A DNA stretch of 64,000 bases from Corynebacterium pelargi (GTDB lineage Bacteria; Actinomycetota; Actinomycetes; Mycobacteriales; Mycobacteriaceae). A program made the position numbers and the translations under genes. Shown here one piece after another: positions 26,342-35,999 of this stretch. Each line of letters opens with the position of its first letter. The first letter of the stretch is position 1. Under the pieces are notes generated by a model, which saw nothing but the letters and a program-made list of their open reading frames with translations, ran no database searches and was not told the origin of the DNA. The stretch lies in the NCBI RefSeq assembly GCF_014635485.1, contig NZ_BMCX01000001.1, positions 62,001 through 126,000 on the forward strand. Reading direction: 5' to 3'.

Positions 26342-27865
26342 TTAGTGTAGTCCCTCGCCCGAAGGCTCAATGGCTTCAACACCTTCTACGCCAAGCAATG
26401 CCTCCGCATCGGGTTGGGCCTGAAAATCAATCCCCTGGCAGTCTTGGGCATTCGGGTGCAACAGCGAGGCGATACGCACGGTGGTATTGCCAATGGTGAG
26501 TCGCTCCCACGACGCTGCTTGAACATCAAGATGTGACACAGCATGACCGCGCATCCACGCTCGAGTGCTTCGAGGCGGTTGAGCTGCGGCCTGCTGCAAC
26601 TGTTCATCACTAAACAGCGTGCGCATCCGCTTGTTGCGCACCAAGGCGTGGTACAGCGACTTCGCCGGGTCAATATCGCAGTACTGCAAGTCAATCAGCG
26701 CCAATTTCGGGTCGTCTTCAGCAACACCACGCGCCATATAGTTGCGCACCAAGGCATACTTGGCACACCAATCAAGTAGGTGTGCGGCGGCTAATGGTCC
26801 CTCTTCGAGCGCCTCGCGTACCTGATCCCACGTATCAAGCACGCGCTGCTCGTCCTCATTGTGAGCCTCCACGCGCTGGCGATAGACATCGAGGATCTCT
26901 AGCGCGGTCTTCTGCGTGCCATCGGACAAGGTGAGGCGGTGTTGCAGGGTCGGGTCATAAGAAACACCCGTGACCTCGCCGACGGGATTCTTGATGCTCA
27001 GATCGCTAAAGTCCACGCCTTGTTCAATCGCATCGAGCACCAAAGAGGTCATGCCGTACTTCAACAGCATTGAAGTGTGCGACATATTGGCATCGCCAAT
27101 AATGACGTGCAGGCGAGCGAAGTCCTCGGTGGTGTGCGATTCATCGCGGGTATTGATAATCCCGCGGTTCATCGTGGTTTCAAGCGAAATTTCCTGCTCA
27201 ATATAATCAGCGCGCTGCGAGATCTGGAAGCCCGGTCGCTCCCCCCGAGGGCCTTTCCCCACGCGCCCTGCACCAATAAAGACCTGGCGTGCAACGAAGA
27301 ACGGAATCAAGGAAGCCGCGAGCTGATCAAAAGGCGTGCCGCGGTGATAGGAGTAGTTCTCGTGGGCTCCATAACTTGCGCCCTTGCCATCGACGTTGTT
27401 CTTGTAGAACTTCACCTCACCGCAGGGATCATGCCCTTTCAGCACTGACTTGCCCGTAGCCTCATACTCTTTGAGCAGTGCCGCTGCTCGAAGCAGGAAG
27501 AGATCTCCGGCGGCATCGTAGCGCGCTGCGTCTACAGCGGAGGTCACCTCTGGAGCCGAATATTCTGGGTGCGCGTGGTCGACGTAGAAGCGACCACCAT
27601 TACCCAACATGGCATTGGCCACGCCAATGGCATGAGGATCGATGCTCGGCACCGTGTGGTAGCGCCGCAAATCGAAACCACGAGAGTCCCGCAGCGGGGA
27701 TTCCTCAGAAAAATCCCAACGCGGAGCCACCTGGGATCGGTTATGGGCCAAGGCATAGGCCACCACGGCGTGAGTGGAACTGACGATGGGGCTCAATGCA
27801 GGCTGCGTTGGGGTGACAATGCCGTATTCGGTTTCGGCACCGATGACTCGAGCACGATCAGCCAT
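26342..27865 (-). CDS. dop: Pup deamidase/depupylase Dop
   Basis: 507 aa from the ATG at 27865; [21 protein letters not shown] is the family N-terminus, so the in-frame upstream start at 27901 is rejected. The glutamine-synthetase-like fold is shared with PafA ([41 protein letters not shown]). Dop converts the C-terminal Gln of Pup to Glu and removes Pup from substrates. The start overlaps the arc 3' end by 8 bp, giving a coupled arc-dop-pup-pafA order. Confidence 0.97.
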   Translation of the reverse strand: MADRARVIGAETEYGIVTPTQPALSPIVSSTHAVVAYALAHNRSQVAPRWDFSEESPLRDSRGFDLRRYHTVPSIDPHAIGVANAMLGNGGRFYVDHAHPEYSAPEVTSAVDAARYDAAGDLFLLRAAALLKEYEATGKSVLKGHDPCGEVKFYKNNVDGKGASYGAHENYSYHRGTPFDQLAASLIPFFVARQVFIGAGRVGKGPRGERPGFQISQRADYIEQEISLETTMNRGIINTRDESHTTEDFARLHVIIGDANMSHTSMLLKYGMTSLVLDAIEQGVDFSDLSIKNPVGEVTGVSYDPTLQHRLTLSDGTQKTALEILDVYRQRVEAHNEDEQRVLDTWDQVREALEEGPLAAAHLLDWCAKYALVRNYMARGVAEDDPKLALIDLQYCDIDPAKSLYHALVRNKRMRTLFSDEQLQQAAAQPPRSTRAWMRGHAVSHLDVQAASWERLTIGNTTVRIASLLHPNAQDCQGIDFQAQPDAEALLGVEGVEAIEPSGEGLH

Positions 27866-29444
27866 AGCAATGATCCTTTCCTGCGAGCACATCCACCGCA
27901 ATGATCCTGCGGCCTCTGGTCATGCCCTTGGTCAGCAACCTGCCCCACTGCTCTGGATTGGCGGTATTGGGCAAGTCTTCATTTTCGCGGTTTTCAGCAT
28001 CGACGGCATCGCGGAGGTGCTCAAAGCTAATGCCGCACTTGCCTCCTCGGATCTGAGCTTTGATGGCAGATTTCTTCGCGCGGTCGACGATATTGGCAAT
28101 CATCGCGCCCGAGGCAAAGTCTCGGTAGTGCAACACCTGGCAGCGTCCATCGTCGAAACGCAAACGCACGAAGGGGTTATCGGCAAAGAGGTAGGCTGCC
28201 ACGGCTTCGATTAAACCTTCGAGGTTATCGGCGTATTCGCCATCCAGCGGAATGCTTGGATCGAGGTGCTTGCTAAAAATATCGCGCGCTGCGGCTTGAT
28301 CGGGGCGCTCCACGCGGATCTTGACGTCGAGGCGACCGGGACGCAAGATGGCGGGATCAATGAGCTCCTCGCGGTTGGTTGCGCCGACGACGATGACGTT
28401 GCTCAGGCTTTCTACACCGTCGAGTTCCGCCAGAAGCTGGGGCACGACCGTTGTTTCCATATCGGAGCTGACACCACTGCCACGGGTTCTAAAGATCGAC
28501 TCCATCTCATCAAAGAACACGATGACGGGGCGGCCTTCTTCGGCCAATTCCCTGGCACGTTCGAAGATCAAACGAATCCGGCGTTCCGTTTCGCCCACGA
28601 ATTTATTCAGCAGTTCCGGGCCTTTGACGTTGATGAAGTAACTAGCGCCGGAGCCGCCAATGCGCTGAGAAAGCGAATGTGCAACGGCTTTGGCAATCAG
28701 GGTCTTGCCACAGCCGGGAGGGCCATAGAGCAACACGCCTTTTGGTGGGCGCAGGGAGTACTGCCGGTAGAGCTCGGGGTGGCTAAAGGGCAGCTCGACA
28801 GCGTCTTGGATCTGCTCAATTTGAGTATCCAGGCCGCCGATGTGCTGATAGGTAACGTCTGGAATCTCTTCAAGCGCAAGCTTGGCTACCTCAGTTTTTG
28901 GAATCACCTCGAAACAAAAACCGGCGCGTAAATCCACCAAGAGCGTATCGCCCGCGCGAGGCCGACGAGTGCCCTGGCTTCCCAGCGGGCCTGCCAGCGC
29001 TACGACGTGCTCTTCGCCATTGTGGTCGGCAACCAGCACGCGCCGATCGCCCAAGTCTTCTACCAGCGTGGCCAATTCGCCGGTGTGGACAAAGCCACAG
29101 ACCTCGACGACTTGGCTTGCCTCTCCGAGGCGCACCTGCACACCGGGGATGAGCTGCGCGCCTTCCACCTGCGGTGATACCCGCAGGCGCATGCGTCGAT
29201 TAGCGGTAAATACCTCGGCAGTCCCGGCGCGGCTATGCCACTCTAAAAGGATGCCGTAGGTTGACGGCGGCTCGGCGAGTTCTTCTAGCTGCTGCTGGAG
29301 CAACTGGAGTTTATCGCGGGTGGCCTTGAGCAACTCTGCGAGTTTGGAATTGCGCTCAGACAGTCGTGCCCGCGCCATGCTTGCTCGTGCCAGTTCGGAC
29401 TTGAGCTCTTGAACGCCTGTTGCCTCTGCCGCGGAATGTACCAT
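27858..29444 (-). CDS. arc: AAA+ ring ATPase ARC (Mpa homologue)
   Basis: 528 aa. An N-terminal coiled coil (about residues 10-55) that would bind Pup precedes OB-type domains and an AAA domain with [14 protein letters not shown] (Walker A), [13 protein letters not shown] (Walker B) and [22 protein letters not shown]. It unfolds pupylated proteins. The C-terminus ends in [11 protein letters not shown] and lacks the GQYL motif with which Mpa opens the 20S proteasome, which fits the absence of prcBA. A TAGAGT hexamer (29452-29457) ends 7 nt before the ATG, indicating a leaderless operon start. Confidence 0.96.
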   Translation of the reverse strand: MVHSAAEATGVQELKSELARASMARARLSERNSKLAELLKATRDKLQLLQQQLEELAEPPSTYGILLEWHSRAGTAEVFTANRRMRLRVSPQVEGAQLIPGVQVRLGEASQVVEVCGFVHTGELATLVEDLGDRRVLVADHNGEEHVVALAGPLGSQGTRRPRAGDTLLVDLRAGFCFEVIPKTEVAKLALEEIPDVTYQHIGGLDTQIEQIQDAVELPFSHPELYRQYSLRPPKGVLLYGPPGCGKTLIAKAVAHSLSQRIGGSGASYFINVKGPELLNKFVGETERRIRLIFERARELAEEGRPVIVFFDEMESIFRTRGSGVSSDMETTVVPQLLAELDGVESLSNVIVVGATNREELIDPAILRPGRLDVKIRVERPDQAAARDIFSKHLDPSIPLDGEYADNLEGLIEAVAAYLFADNPFVRLRFDDGRCQVLHYRDFASGAMIANIVDRAKKSAIKAQIRGGKCGISFEHLRDAVDAENRENEDLPNTANPEQWGRLLTKGMTRGRRIIAVDVLAGKDHCYG

Positions 29445-29496
29445 GCGAATTACTCTAATGTATGCCTAACTTGAACACTGTTTAAGGTTCGGTGTG

Positions 29497-30333
29497 CTAG
29501 CGGCGAGCCTTGCGCTGTGGCCTTGGTGGCGTCACGCCGTCGGCAAGCCTGCGCGCCCACACTAAGAAGGCGGTGTGAGCATTCATACGGTGCTCAGGGC
29601 GGGTGGCAAGGCCTTCGACTCGCCAATCGCGAACAAGCGATTCCCAGGCGCGAGGCTCGGTAAAGCACTGCAGCTCCCGGATGCCTTCCATCACCTTCAT
29701 AAGCTGAGGAACGGTGGCGACGTAGGTCATGAGCACACCACCGGGCTGCAAGAGCTTCGATGCAGTATCGAGGCATTCCCAAGGCGCGAGCATGTCCAGG
29801 ATGATCCTGTCCACAGGCCCACCAAGGTCTCCCCTGGTTACTTCATTCACGTCGCCTAGCCTTGGGTGCCAGTTTTCCGGCTTGCCCTCGAAGTACCATT
29901 CGACGTTCTTCTCTGCGAATTCCAGGTGGTCTTCACGGATTTCGTAGGAGAACACCTCGCCTTCACCACCGACAGCGCGCAGCAGCATCATCGAAAGCGC
30001 ACCGGAACCTGCGCCTGCTTCAAGCACGCGTGCACCGGGGAAAATATCGCCTTCAACCAGGATCTGTGCCGAGTCTTTCGGGTAGATCACCGCGGCGCCG
30101 CGTGGCATGGAAAGCACGTGATCAACCAGGAGGTGGCGGAAGCAGAGGTACTCGTAGCCTTGTTCCGACTTCACCACGGTGCCTTCTTCTTGGCCGATGA
30201 TGTCGTCGTGACGGATCGCGCCCTTGTGGGTGAAGTATTGCTCGCCTTCACGCAGGGTGATGGTGGCATGCCTGCGCTTTGGGTCGGTGAGCTGAACGCG
30301 GTCGCCGGGTTGGAAAGGTCCTGAATAAGCCAT
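29497..30333 (-). CDS. trmI: tRNA (adenine-58-N1)-methyltransferase TrmI
   Basis: 278 aa. The N-terminal region (FQPGDRVQLTDPKRRHATITL) is typical of TrmI. The SAM-binding fold carries PGARVLEAGAGSGALSMMLLRAVG and VDRIILDMLAPWECLD. It makes m1A58 in the T-loop of tRNA. It follows the M18 aminopeptidase by 6 bp and precedes arc by 52 bp, a neighbourhood conserved around actinobacterial pupylation genes. Confidence 0.93.
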   Translation of the reverse strand: MAYSGPFQPGDRVQLTDPKRRHATITLREGEQYFTHKGAIRHDDIIGQEEGTVVKSEQGYEYLCFRHLLVDHVLSMPRGAAVIYPKDSAQILVEGDIFPGARVLEAGAGSGALSMMLLRAVGGEGEVFSYEIREDHLEFAEKNVEWYFEGKPENWHPRLGDVNEVTRGDLGGPVDRIILDMLAPWECLDTASKLLQPGGVLMTYVATVPQLMKVMEGIRELQCFTEPRAWESLVRDWRVEGLATRPEHRMNAHTAFLVWARRLADGVTPPRPQRKARR

Positions 30334-30339
30334 GAGCGA

Positions 30340-31611
30340 TTAACCTACCAGATAGGCTTGAGCTACCTGCGAAAACGCCAGTAAATCCTGGCAATGTGCA
30401 AGCTCCCTGGCAGAGTGCATGGACAGGATCGGAATACCGACATCCACGGTGTCGATGCCCAGGCGCGTTGCCGTGATCGGCCCGATGGTCTGACCACAAG
30501 GGACGCTGTTTTTGCCCACGTACACCTGCGATGCCACCTTGGCCTTCTCAGATGCGTGCAACCACAAGGCCTGTGTTTGCGCATCGGTGGCGTAGCGCTG
30601 CAACGCATTGCTTTTAATCACGGGGCCTTCGCCCATGGCTGGGAAATTCACTTTGTCGTGTTTGTCCGAATAGTTCGGATGAATCGCGTGGGCAACATCG
30701 GCCGATACGCAGCTCGACGCGGCAAAGGAGCGTCGCTGTTGCTCAAAGTCTGCCCCAAGGCCAAAAAGGATGCGCTCTAAGATCTCTCCGAGCAATGGCC
30801 CTGCTGCACCGGTGGTGGTCTGGGAACCGACTTCTTCGTGATCGAAGGCGGCAGCGACCATGATGGCATCGCCAGGCTGATCAGCCGCCGCAATGAGCGC
30901 ATCGAGGTTAGGAAAGAAGCTGGCTAAGTTATCGAGCCTGCCTGAAGCGATCAAATTGCCGTCAGCGCCGATGCGCTGCGGAGGCTGAGTATCGCAGGTG
31001 ATCAGATCATGGCTTAAAATCTGCTCCTCCTCGACACCGGCAGCCTGGGCGAGCTCTGCGAGGATGCTGTGGTCAGTTTGGCCCACGGAAAACACCGGCT
31101 GCATGTGGCGCTGTCGGTCAAGTTTGAGCTCTTTATTGGCCTCAGGGTCAAGGTGGATGGCAAGGTGTGGTACTCGCAAAAGCGGATCTGTGCGCACAAG
31201 CTTGGTGCTGCCATCGCGCAGCACGATCCTTCCGGCAAGGCACAAATCACGATCGAACCACGAAGCGAGGATCGGGCCGCCGTAGATTTCTACTGCGGCT
31301 TGTTGCCAGCCTGCTGATTGAAGATCGCCATTGATTTTGAGCTTTAACCCTGGTGAGTCGGTGTGGGAGCCGAGGATGCGAAAAGGCGTGGTCGGCCCGG
31401 CGTTTTCGGGCACCACCCAGGCAATGAGTGCGCCACCACGGCGAAGAAAATAGCGACCAGGCTTCGATTGCCATTGCTGTTGTTGCTCCTGAGCCTGGAA
31501 GCCTGCGGCTTCTAACAAATCAATGCCGGTTGCGACCGCGTGGTAGGAACTCGGCGAGGATTGAACAAGGTCTAAGAATCGATCAGCATATGCCTGTGCT
31601 TGTGCAGTCAT
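30340..31611 (-). CDS. M18 family aminopeptidase
   Basis: 423 aa. Metal-binding residues lie in recognisable contexts: GSHTDSPGLKLK (His), AAFDHEEVGSQTTTGA (Asp and the Glu-Glu pair), SADVAHAIHPNY and the late GPITATRLGIDTVDVGIPILSMHSARE. M18 enzymes are dodecameric zinc aminopeptidases that favour acidic N-terminal residues. A TAGGCT hexamer (31619-31624) ends 7 nt before ATG 31611, supporting this start rather than an upstream one. It begins the operon with trmI and diverges from the RecB-like nuclease gene. Confidence 0.92.
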   Translation of the reverse strand: MTAQAQAYADRFLDLVQSSPSSYHAVATGIDLLEAAGFQAQEQQQQWQSKPGRYFLRRGGALIAWVVPENAGPTTPFRILGSHTDSPGLKLKINGDLQSAGWQQAAVEIYGGPILASWFDRDLCLAGRIVLRDGSTKLVRTDPLLRVPHLAIHLDPEANKELKLDRQRHMQPVFSVGQTDHSILAELAQAAGVEEEQILSHDLITCDTQPPQRIGADGNLIASGRLDNLASFFPNLDALIAAADQPGDAIMVAAAFDHEEVGSQTTTGAAGPLLGEILERILFGLGADFEQQRRSFAASSCVSADVAHAIHPNYSDKHDKVNFPAMGEGPVIKSNALQRYATDAQTQALWLHASEKAKVASQVYVGKNSVPCGQTIGPITATRLGIDTVDVGIPILSMHSARELAHCQDLLAFSQVAQAYLVG

Positions 31612-31671
31612 GGTCTTTAGCCTAGCGCTGCTCACTTTCAGTCCGTGCAGGCCTGTACCATGATGAAACCT

Positions 31672-32484
31672 ATGAGCCGAACCATGCGCATTGCCTTGTC
31701 ACCTTCGAGGGCTTCCGACTACCAGCGTTGTCCCTTGCAGTACCGGCTAAAAGCCATTGACAAAATCCCGGAGCCAAAAACCGTTGCGCAGGTCAAAGGC
31801 ACGTTGGTGCACAAAGTGCTAGAAGATCTCTTCGAGCTTCCCCAACCCGAGCGCACCTACCCCAAAGCGGTGAAGATGCTGAAACCACGCTGGGCCGAGA
31901 TGATCGAGAAGGACGAAGCCTTAGCCGAGCTCGTGCCGGAGGATGTATTGCTGGATTTCTTGATCGAGTGCCGCACGCTATTGCGCGGCTATTTCGAGAT
32001 GGAAAATCCCTTGGGCTTTGATCCGCGCTCGCGGGAACAATTTGTTAACACCACCTTGCCCAATGGGGTGCCGGTGCGAGGTTTTATCGACCGTATCGAC
32101 GTCGCGCCGACCGGGCAGGTGCGCGTGGTGGACTATAAGACGGGCAAAAAACCAAAGCCCCAATACGCCGACGATGCCAAATTCCAGATGCGCTTTTATG
32201 CCCTGGTGTATTGGCGCCTCTATGGGGTGATTCCACACCAGCTTCGCTTGATGTACCTCAAGGTCTGCGACTCTTTGTACATGCAGCCCAGCAAGGAGGA
32301 GCTGGAGTATTTCGAACGCGACTTGCTTGAGCTGTGGGCCAGCATTGAGCGCGACGGCGAAAGCGGTGAATTTCAGGCAAAGAAGAATGCCCTGTGCGGA
32401 TGGTGCTCCTTCCACCAGTACTGCCCCGAACAAGGAGGAACGCCGCCGAAATATCCTGGTTGGCCAGGTTCGGCGGCGAAATAA
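31672..32484 (+). CDS. RecB/Cas4-like PD-(D/E)XK nuclease with Fe-S cysteines
   Basis: 270 aa from the ATG at 31672; upstream ATGs at 31660, 31663 and 31645 are possible. ALSPSRASDYQRCPLQYRLK, GTLVHKVLEDLF, GFIDRIDV and VRVVDYKTGKKPK give the catalytic core. A cysteine at about residue 20 and three near the C-terminus (CGWCSFHQYC, about 242-251) match the 4Fe-4S arrangement of Cas4 and AddB-type nucleases. No helicase domain or CRISPR genes accompany it; it is probably a stand-alone DNA repair nuclease found in many actinobacteria. Confidence 0.88.
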   Translation: MSRTMRIALSPSRASDYQRCPLQYRLKAIDKIPEPKTVAQVKGTLVHKVLEDLFELPQPERTYPKAVKMLKPRWAEMIEKDEALAELVPEDVLLDFLIECRTLLRGYFEMENPLGFDPRSREQFVNTTLPNGVPVRGFIDRIDVAPTGQVRVVDYKTGKKPKPQYADDAKFQMRFYALVYWRLYGVIPHQLRLMYLKVCDSLYMQPSKEELEYFERDLLELWASIERDGESGEFQAKKNALCGWCSFHQYCPEQGGTPPKYPGWPGSAAK

Positions 32485-32525
32485 CGCGCTGTGCTTTCTT
32501 CAGTGGAAACAGCCAGGCGAAAAAC

Positions 32526-34175
32526 CTAGAACAGTCCGACGATCTTGCCGTCTTCGACGTCGATCTTCTCGGCTGCGGGTCGCTTGGGCAGACCAGGCAT
32601 AGTCATCACATCGCCGGTGAGCGCAACGATGAAGCCCGCACCGATTCGGGGCAGCAACTCTCGCACATGCAGCACATGGCCGCTGGGGGCGCCGAGTGCT
32701 TGGGGATCATCCGAGAAGGAGTACTGGGTCTTAGAGATACAGACCGGTAGCGTGTCCCAACCATTGGCCTTGAGATATTCAAGGTCCTTGCGGGCCTTTT
32801 TGCTCAGCTCCACATCGTCGGCCCGGTAGATCTTGGTGGCAATACTGCGGATTGAAGCCTCGATGCCCTCGGCTGGGTCGTACAGGCTACGGGAGTGCTG
32901 ATCCCACTGTTCGGTGATGGCCTGAGCAAGGTCTGTAGCGCCTTCTCCCCCGCGCTCCCATGCGGCAACATCTACCAAACGAACACCGGCGCTTGTAGCC
33001 CACTGATGCATCCACTCACGCTCGGCATCGGAGTCGAAGGAAAATTCATTGAGCGCCACGACCGGCTCAACACCGAATTGGCGGATGTTTTCCACGTGAC
33101 GTTCGAGATTGCACACGCCCTTTTCCAAGGCGCCAAGGTCTTCCTGGTTGAGTACGTCGCGGGCTGCACCGCCGTTGTACTTTAAGGAACGAATCGTTGC
33201 CACGATGACTGCCGCATCCACGTTGAGTTCACCGGCGCGGGCTTTAATATCGAAGAATTTCTCGGCACCTAAATCCGAACCAAAACCTGCCTCGGTCAGT
33301 ACAACATCGCCCAAACGTAGCGCAGTGTCGGTAGCAATCAGGGAGTTGCAGCCGTGAGCGATATTGGCAAATGGTCCGCCGTGAACGAATGCCGGGGTGC
33401 CTCCGATGGTCTGCACGAGGTTCGGCTGGATGGCGTCGCGAAGCAAGGCGGTCAGCGCGCCCTCGGCGTTGAGTTGGGCCACGGTGACAGGTGCGCCATC
33501 GAAGGTTTGCGCCACCACGACCCGGGAGATGCGTTCTTTAAGGTCTTCCAATGAGGTGGCCAGACACAAAATGGCCATGATCTCGCTGGCGGCGGTGATG
33601 CTAAAGCCGGTCTGCTCGGGTACTCCGTGGGCCTTGCCACCTAAGCCGGTCACGACGTTGCGCAGCGAGCGATCATTGACGTCTTGGCAGCGCTGCCAGG
33701 TGATGCGTCGCACGTCAATGCCGAGCTCATTGCCCTGGTGAATGTGGTTATCGATGATGGCGGCCAGGGTGTTATTGGCTGAGGTAATGGCGTGGAAATC
33801 GCCGGTGAAATGCAGGTTGATGTCTTCCATCGGCACGATCTGTGAGTATCCGCCGCCGGCAGCTCCACCCTTGATGCCCATGACTGGGCCAAGGGAAGGC
33901 TCGCGAATGGCCACCACGGTGCGGTGGCCTTGAAGGCTAAAGGCATCTGCCAGGCCAATGAGGACTGTGGACTTGCCTTCACCAGCGGGTGTTGGCGACA
34001 TACCGGTGACGAGCACCAGCTTGCCCTTGCGCTCGGTTGGCACCAGCGCCGGGTCTACCTTGGCTTTGGAGCGTCCATAGGGCAATACGGCTTCTTCGGG
34101 GATATCTACTTTGGCCGCGATGGTTTCAATTGCTTCGAGCTGGTGTGCCTGCGCAATAGCGACATCGGATTGCAT
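32526..34175 (-). CDS. fhs: Formate-tetrahydrofolate ligase
   Basis: 549 aa, the usual length. The ATP site TGMSPTPAGEGKSTVLIGLADAF, KGGAAGGGYSQIVPMEDINLHFTGDFHAI and the long FDGAPVTVAQLNAEGALTALL segment are diagnostic. The enzyme makes 10-formyl-THF from formate, ATP and THF, feeding purine synthesis and one-carbon metabolism. ATG 34175 follows AAGGCG and is preferred to 34184. It lies downstream of aspA but is separated from it by a long stem-loop, so it may have its own promoter. It converges on the RecB-like gene. Confidence 0.97.
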   Translation of the reverse strand: MQSDVAIAQAHQLEAIETIAAKVDIPEEAVLPYGRSKAKVDPALVPTERKGKLVLVTGMSPTPAGEGKSTVLIGLADAFSLQGHRTVVAIREPSLGPVMGIKGGAAGGGYSQIVPMEDINLHFTGDFHAITSANNTLAAIIDNHIHQGNELGIDVRRITWQRCQDVNDRSLRNVVTGLGGKAHGVPEQTGFSITAASEIMAILCLATSLEDLKERISRVVVAQTFDGAPVTVAQLNAEGALTALLRDAIQPNLVQTIGGTPAFVHGGPFANIAHGCNSLIATDTALRLGDVVLTEAGFGSDLGAEKFFDIKARAGELNVDAAVIVATIRSLKYNGGAARDVLNQEDLGALEKGVCNLERHVENIRQFGVEPVVALNEFSFDSDAEREWMHQWATSAGVRLVDVAAWERGGEGATDLAQAITEQWDQHSRSLYDPAEGIEASIRSIATKIYRADDVELSKKARKDLEYLKANGWDTLPVCISKTQYSFSDDPQALGAPSGHVLHVRELLPRIGAGFIVALTGDVMTMPGLPKRPAAEKIDVEDGKIVGLF

Positions 34176-34264
34176 CGTTATCAAACGCCTTTCTGCTTGG
34201 GTGGGCTTTCACATGGGTGGCGCAAAATGTACTGGCCTGCTTCTCCATCATGCCCAAAGGCCAA

Positions 34265-34322
34265 CGCACCTGCGAGCACGGCAGAAGCGCTGAGGGCTTC
34301 TTGCATGCTCTATGCAGGTGCG
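34265..34322 (-). terminator. 58-nt nested stem-loop after aspA
   Basis: A 9-bp perfect outer stem (CGCACCTGC at 34265-34273 with GCAGGTGCG at 34314-34322) encloses a second stem (GAGCA/TGCTC) and an inner AGAAGC/GCTTCT stem. It begins 17 nt after the aspA stop on the minus strand. It most likely terminates aspA or protects its 3' end; the T run after it is weak. Confidence 0.55.
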
Positions 34323-34338
34323 CAAGCAAGACAATGAA

Positions 34339-35910
34339 TTAGTTTTCCAGGTACAAGGTGCCTCGGAAGGTGGGGTGCATCAGGTTTTCGGTGCTTAAGA
34401 CTTGATCAAGCAGTTCCTGGCTCATCAGACCTTTTTCCAGCACCAATTCGCGCACGGTTTTCCCCGTGGCTGCTGCCTCTTTACCAATCAGATCACCTTG
34501 GTGGTGGCCAATAAATGGGTTGAGGTAGGTGACGATACCGATGGAGTTTTCCACATAGGCGCGGCACACTTCGGCGTTGGCGGTAATGCCTTCCACGCAC
34601 TTGGTGCGCAGCGTTGCTGCGGCATTCGCCAAGATGCGCAGTGACTGGAAGAGCGCCTCGCCAATCACCGGCTCCATCACGTTGAGCTGCAATTGTCCTG
34701 CTTCTGCTGCCATGGTCACGGTGAGATCATTGCCGAAGACCTTGAAGCACACCTGGTTACATACCTCGGGGATCACCGGATTAACCTTCGCCGGCATGAT
34801 CGAGGAACCTGCTGCACGTGGTGGCAAATTAATTTCGTGCAGACCTGCCGTGGGGCCAGAAGAAAGCAGACGCAGATCGTTGCAGATCTTGGAGATCTTC
34901 ATGGCAGCGCGTTTGACCGCGGAGTGCGCCAGCACATAGGCGCCGGTATCCGAGGTGGCCTCGATCAGGTCGCGAGCCGACTTCATCTCCAGGCCAGTCA
35001 CCTCCGAAAGCGTTGCGGTGACTTGGTGGCGATACCCCGCCGGGGTGTTGAGCCCGGTGCCAATGGCTGTGGCTCCGAGGTTGATTTCAAGCAGACGGTC
35101 TGCGGCGGTGCGCAGCACTGATTGTTCTTCTGCCAGGTTGTGGGCGAAGGCCTGGAATTCTTCTCCCAGGGTCATCGGCACGGCGTCTTGCAGTTGGGTG
35201 CGGCCCATCTTCAAGATGTCGACGAATTCTGAGCCTTTATCGCGGAATGCGCGCTCGAGCTCATTGATCTCGTCGATCAGACGCAACATGCAGGCATAGA
35301 CGCCGAGGCGGAATCCGGTGGGATAGGCATCGTTGGTGGACTGGCTCATATTGACGTCATCATTGGGGTTGATCACGTCATAGGTGCCCTTGGGCTTACC
35401 CAGGTACTCCAGTGCGAGGTTGGCCACGACCTCATTGGTGTTCATATTCAGGCTGGTGCCTGCACCACCTTGGAAAACGTCAATGGGGAATTGATCCATG
35501 CAGCGGCCTTCAACCAAGATCTGATCGCATGCCCACTCGATGGCCTCGGCCTTTTCTTTGGGCAGGACGTGGAGGCGTCGATTAGCTCTTGCCGCGGCCT
35601 TTTTCACCGCCACCATGCCGCGAATGAATTCCGGAACATGGTTGATGGTGGTGCGTGAGATTTGGTAGTTCTCGATCGCACGCATGGTGTGAATGCCGTA
35701 GTAGGCGTCTTCGGGAATCTCCATCTCGCCGAGGAGGTCCTCTTCGATTCTCACCTTCGGCTTCTTGGAGGTCTGCGCCTTTTTCGCAGCCCCACGTTGG
35801 CTGGATTGTTCTTTGTCCTGCTGCTGTTCGGCCGACTTCTTTTCTTCCACAGCTTCAGCTTCGCCGCCGTGGGTGTCTTTTACGTCTTTGTTGTTGGCCT
35901 TTGACGCCAT
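34339..35910 (-). CDS. aspA: Aspartate ammonia-lyase
   Basis: 523 aa from the ATG at 35910, which has AAGGAG 8 nt upstream. The fumarase/aspartase core begins near residue 55 with [19 protein letters not shown] and carries [35 protein letters not shown] and the signature [11 protein letters not shown]. About 50 extra N-terminal residues are rich in Lys, Glu, Gln and Ala; corynebacterial aspartases are known to have such an extension. The enzyme converts aspartate to fumarate and ammonia. The C4-dicarboxylate carrier gene lies 89 bp upstream on the same strand, consistent with anaerobic aspartate-fumarate-succinate flow. Confidence 0.97.
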   Translation of the reverse strand: MASKANNKDVKDTHGGEAEAVEEKKSAEQQQDKEQSSQRGAAKKAQTSKKPKVRIEEDLLGEMEIPEDAYYGIHTMRAIENYQISRTTINHVPEFIRGMVAVKKAAARANRRLHVLPKEKAEAIEWACDQILVEGRCMDQFPIDVFQGGAGTSLNMNTNEVVANLALEYLGKPKGTYDVINPNDDVNMSQSTNDAYPTGFRLGVYACMLRLIDEINELERAFRDKGSEFVDILKMGRTQLQDAVPMTLGEEFQAFAHNLAEEQSVLRTAADRLLEINLGATAIGTGLNTPAGYRHQVTATLSEVTGLEMKSARDLIEATSDTGAYVLAHSAVKRAAMKISKICNDLRLLSSGPTAGLHEINLPPRAAGSSIMPAKVNPVIPEVCNQVCFKVFGNDLTVTMAAEAGQLQLNVMEPVIGEALFQSLRILANAAATLRTKCVEGITANAEVCRAYVENSIGIVTYLNPFIGHHQGDLIGKEAAATGKTVRELVLEKGLMSQELLDQVLSTENLMHPTFRGTLYLEN

Positions 35911-35999
35911 TTCGAACTCCTTAAGGTATTGGGAGTGGTACGCACCCCAAATGATACGGGGCACATGTGCTTTCTAGGTCTAAAGTATTGGCCTTTTCT

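Noticed and set aside
29460-29480. LexA/SOS box upstream of arc
   Set aside because: GAAC-ACT-GTTT has a three-base spacer where the actinobacterial box needs four, and the outer bases do not match.
31672-32484. CRISPR-associated Cas4
   Set aside because: The protein has Cas4-like cysteines, but no cas genes or repeat array are present; stand-alone RecB-like nucleases of this type are common in actinobacteria.
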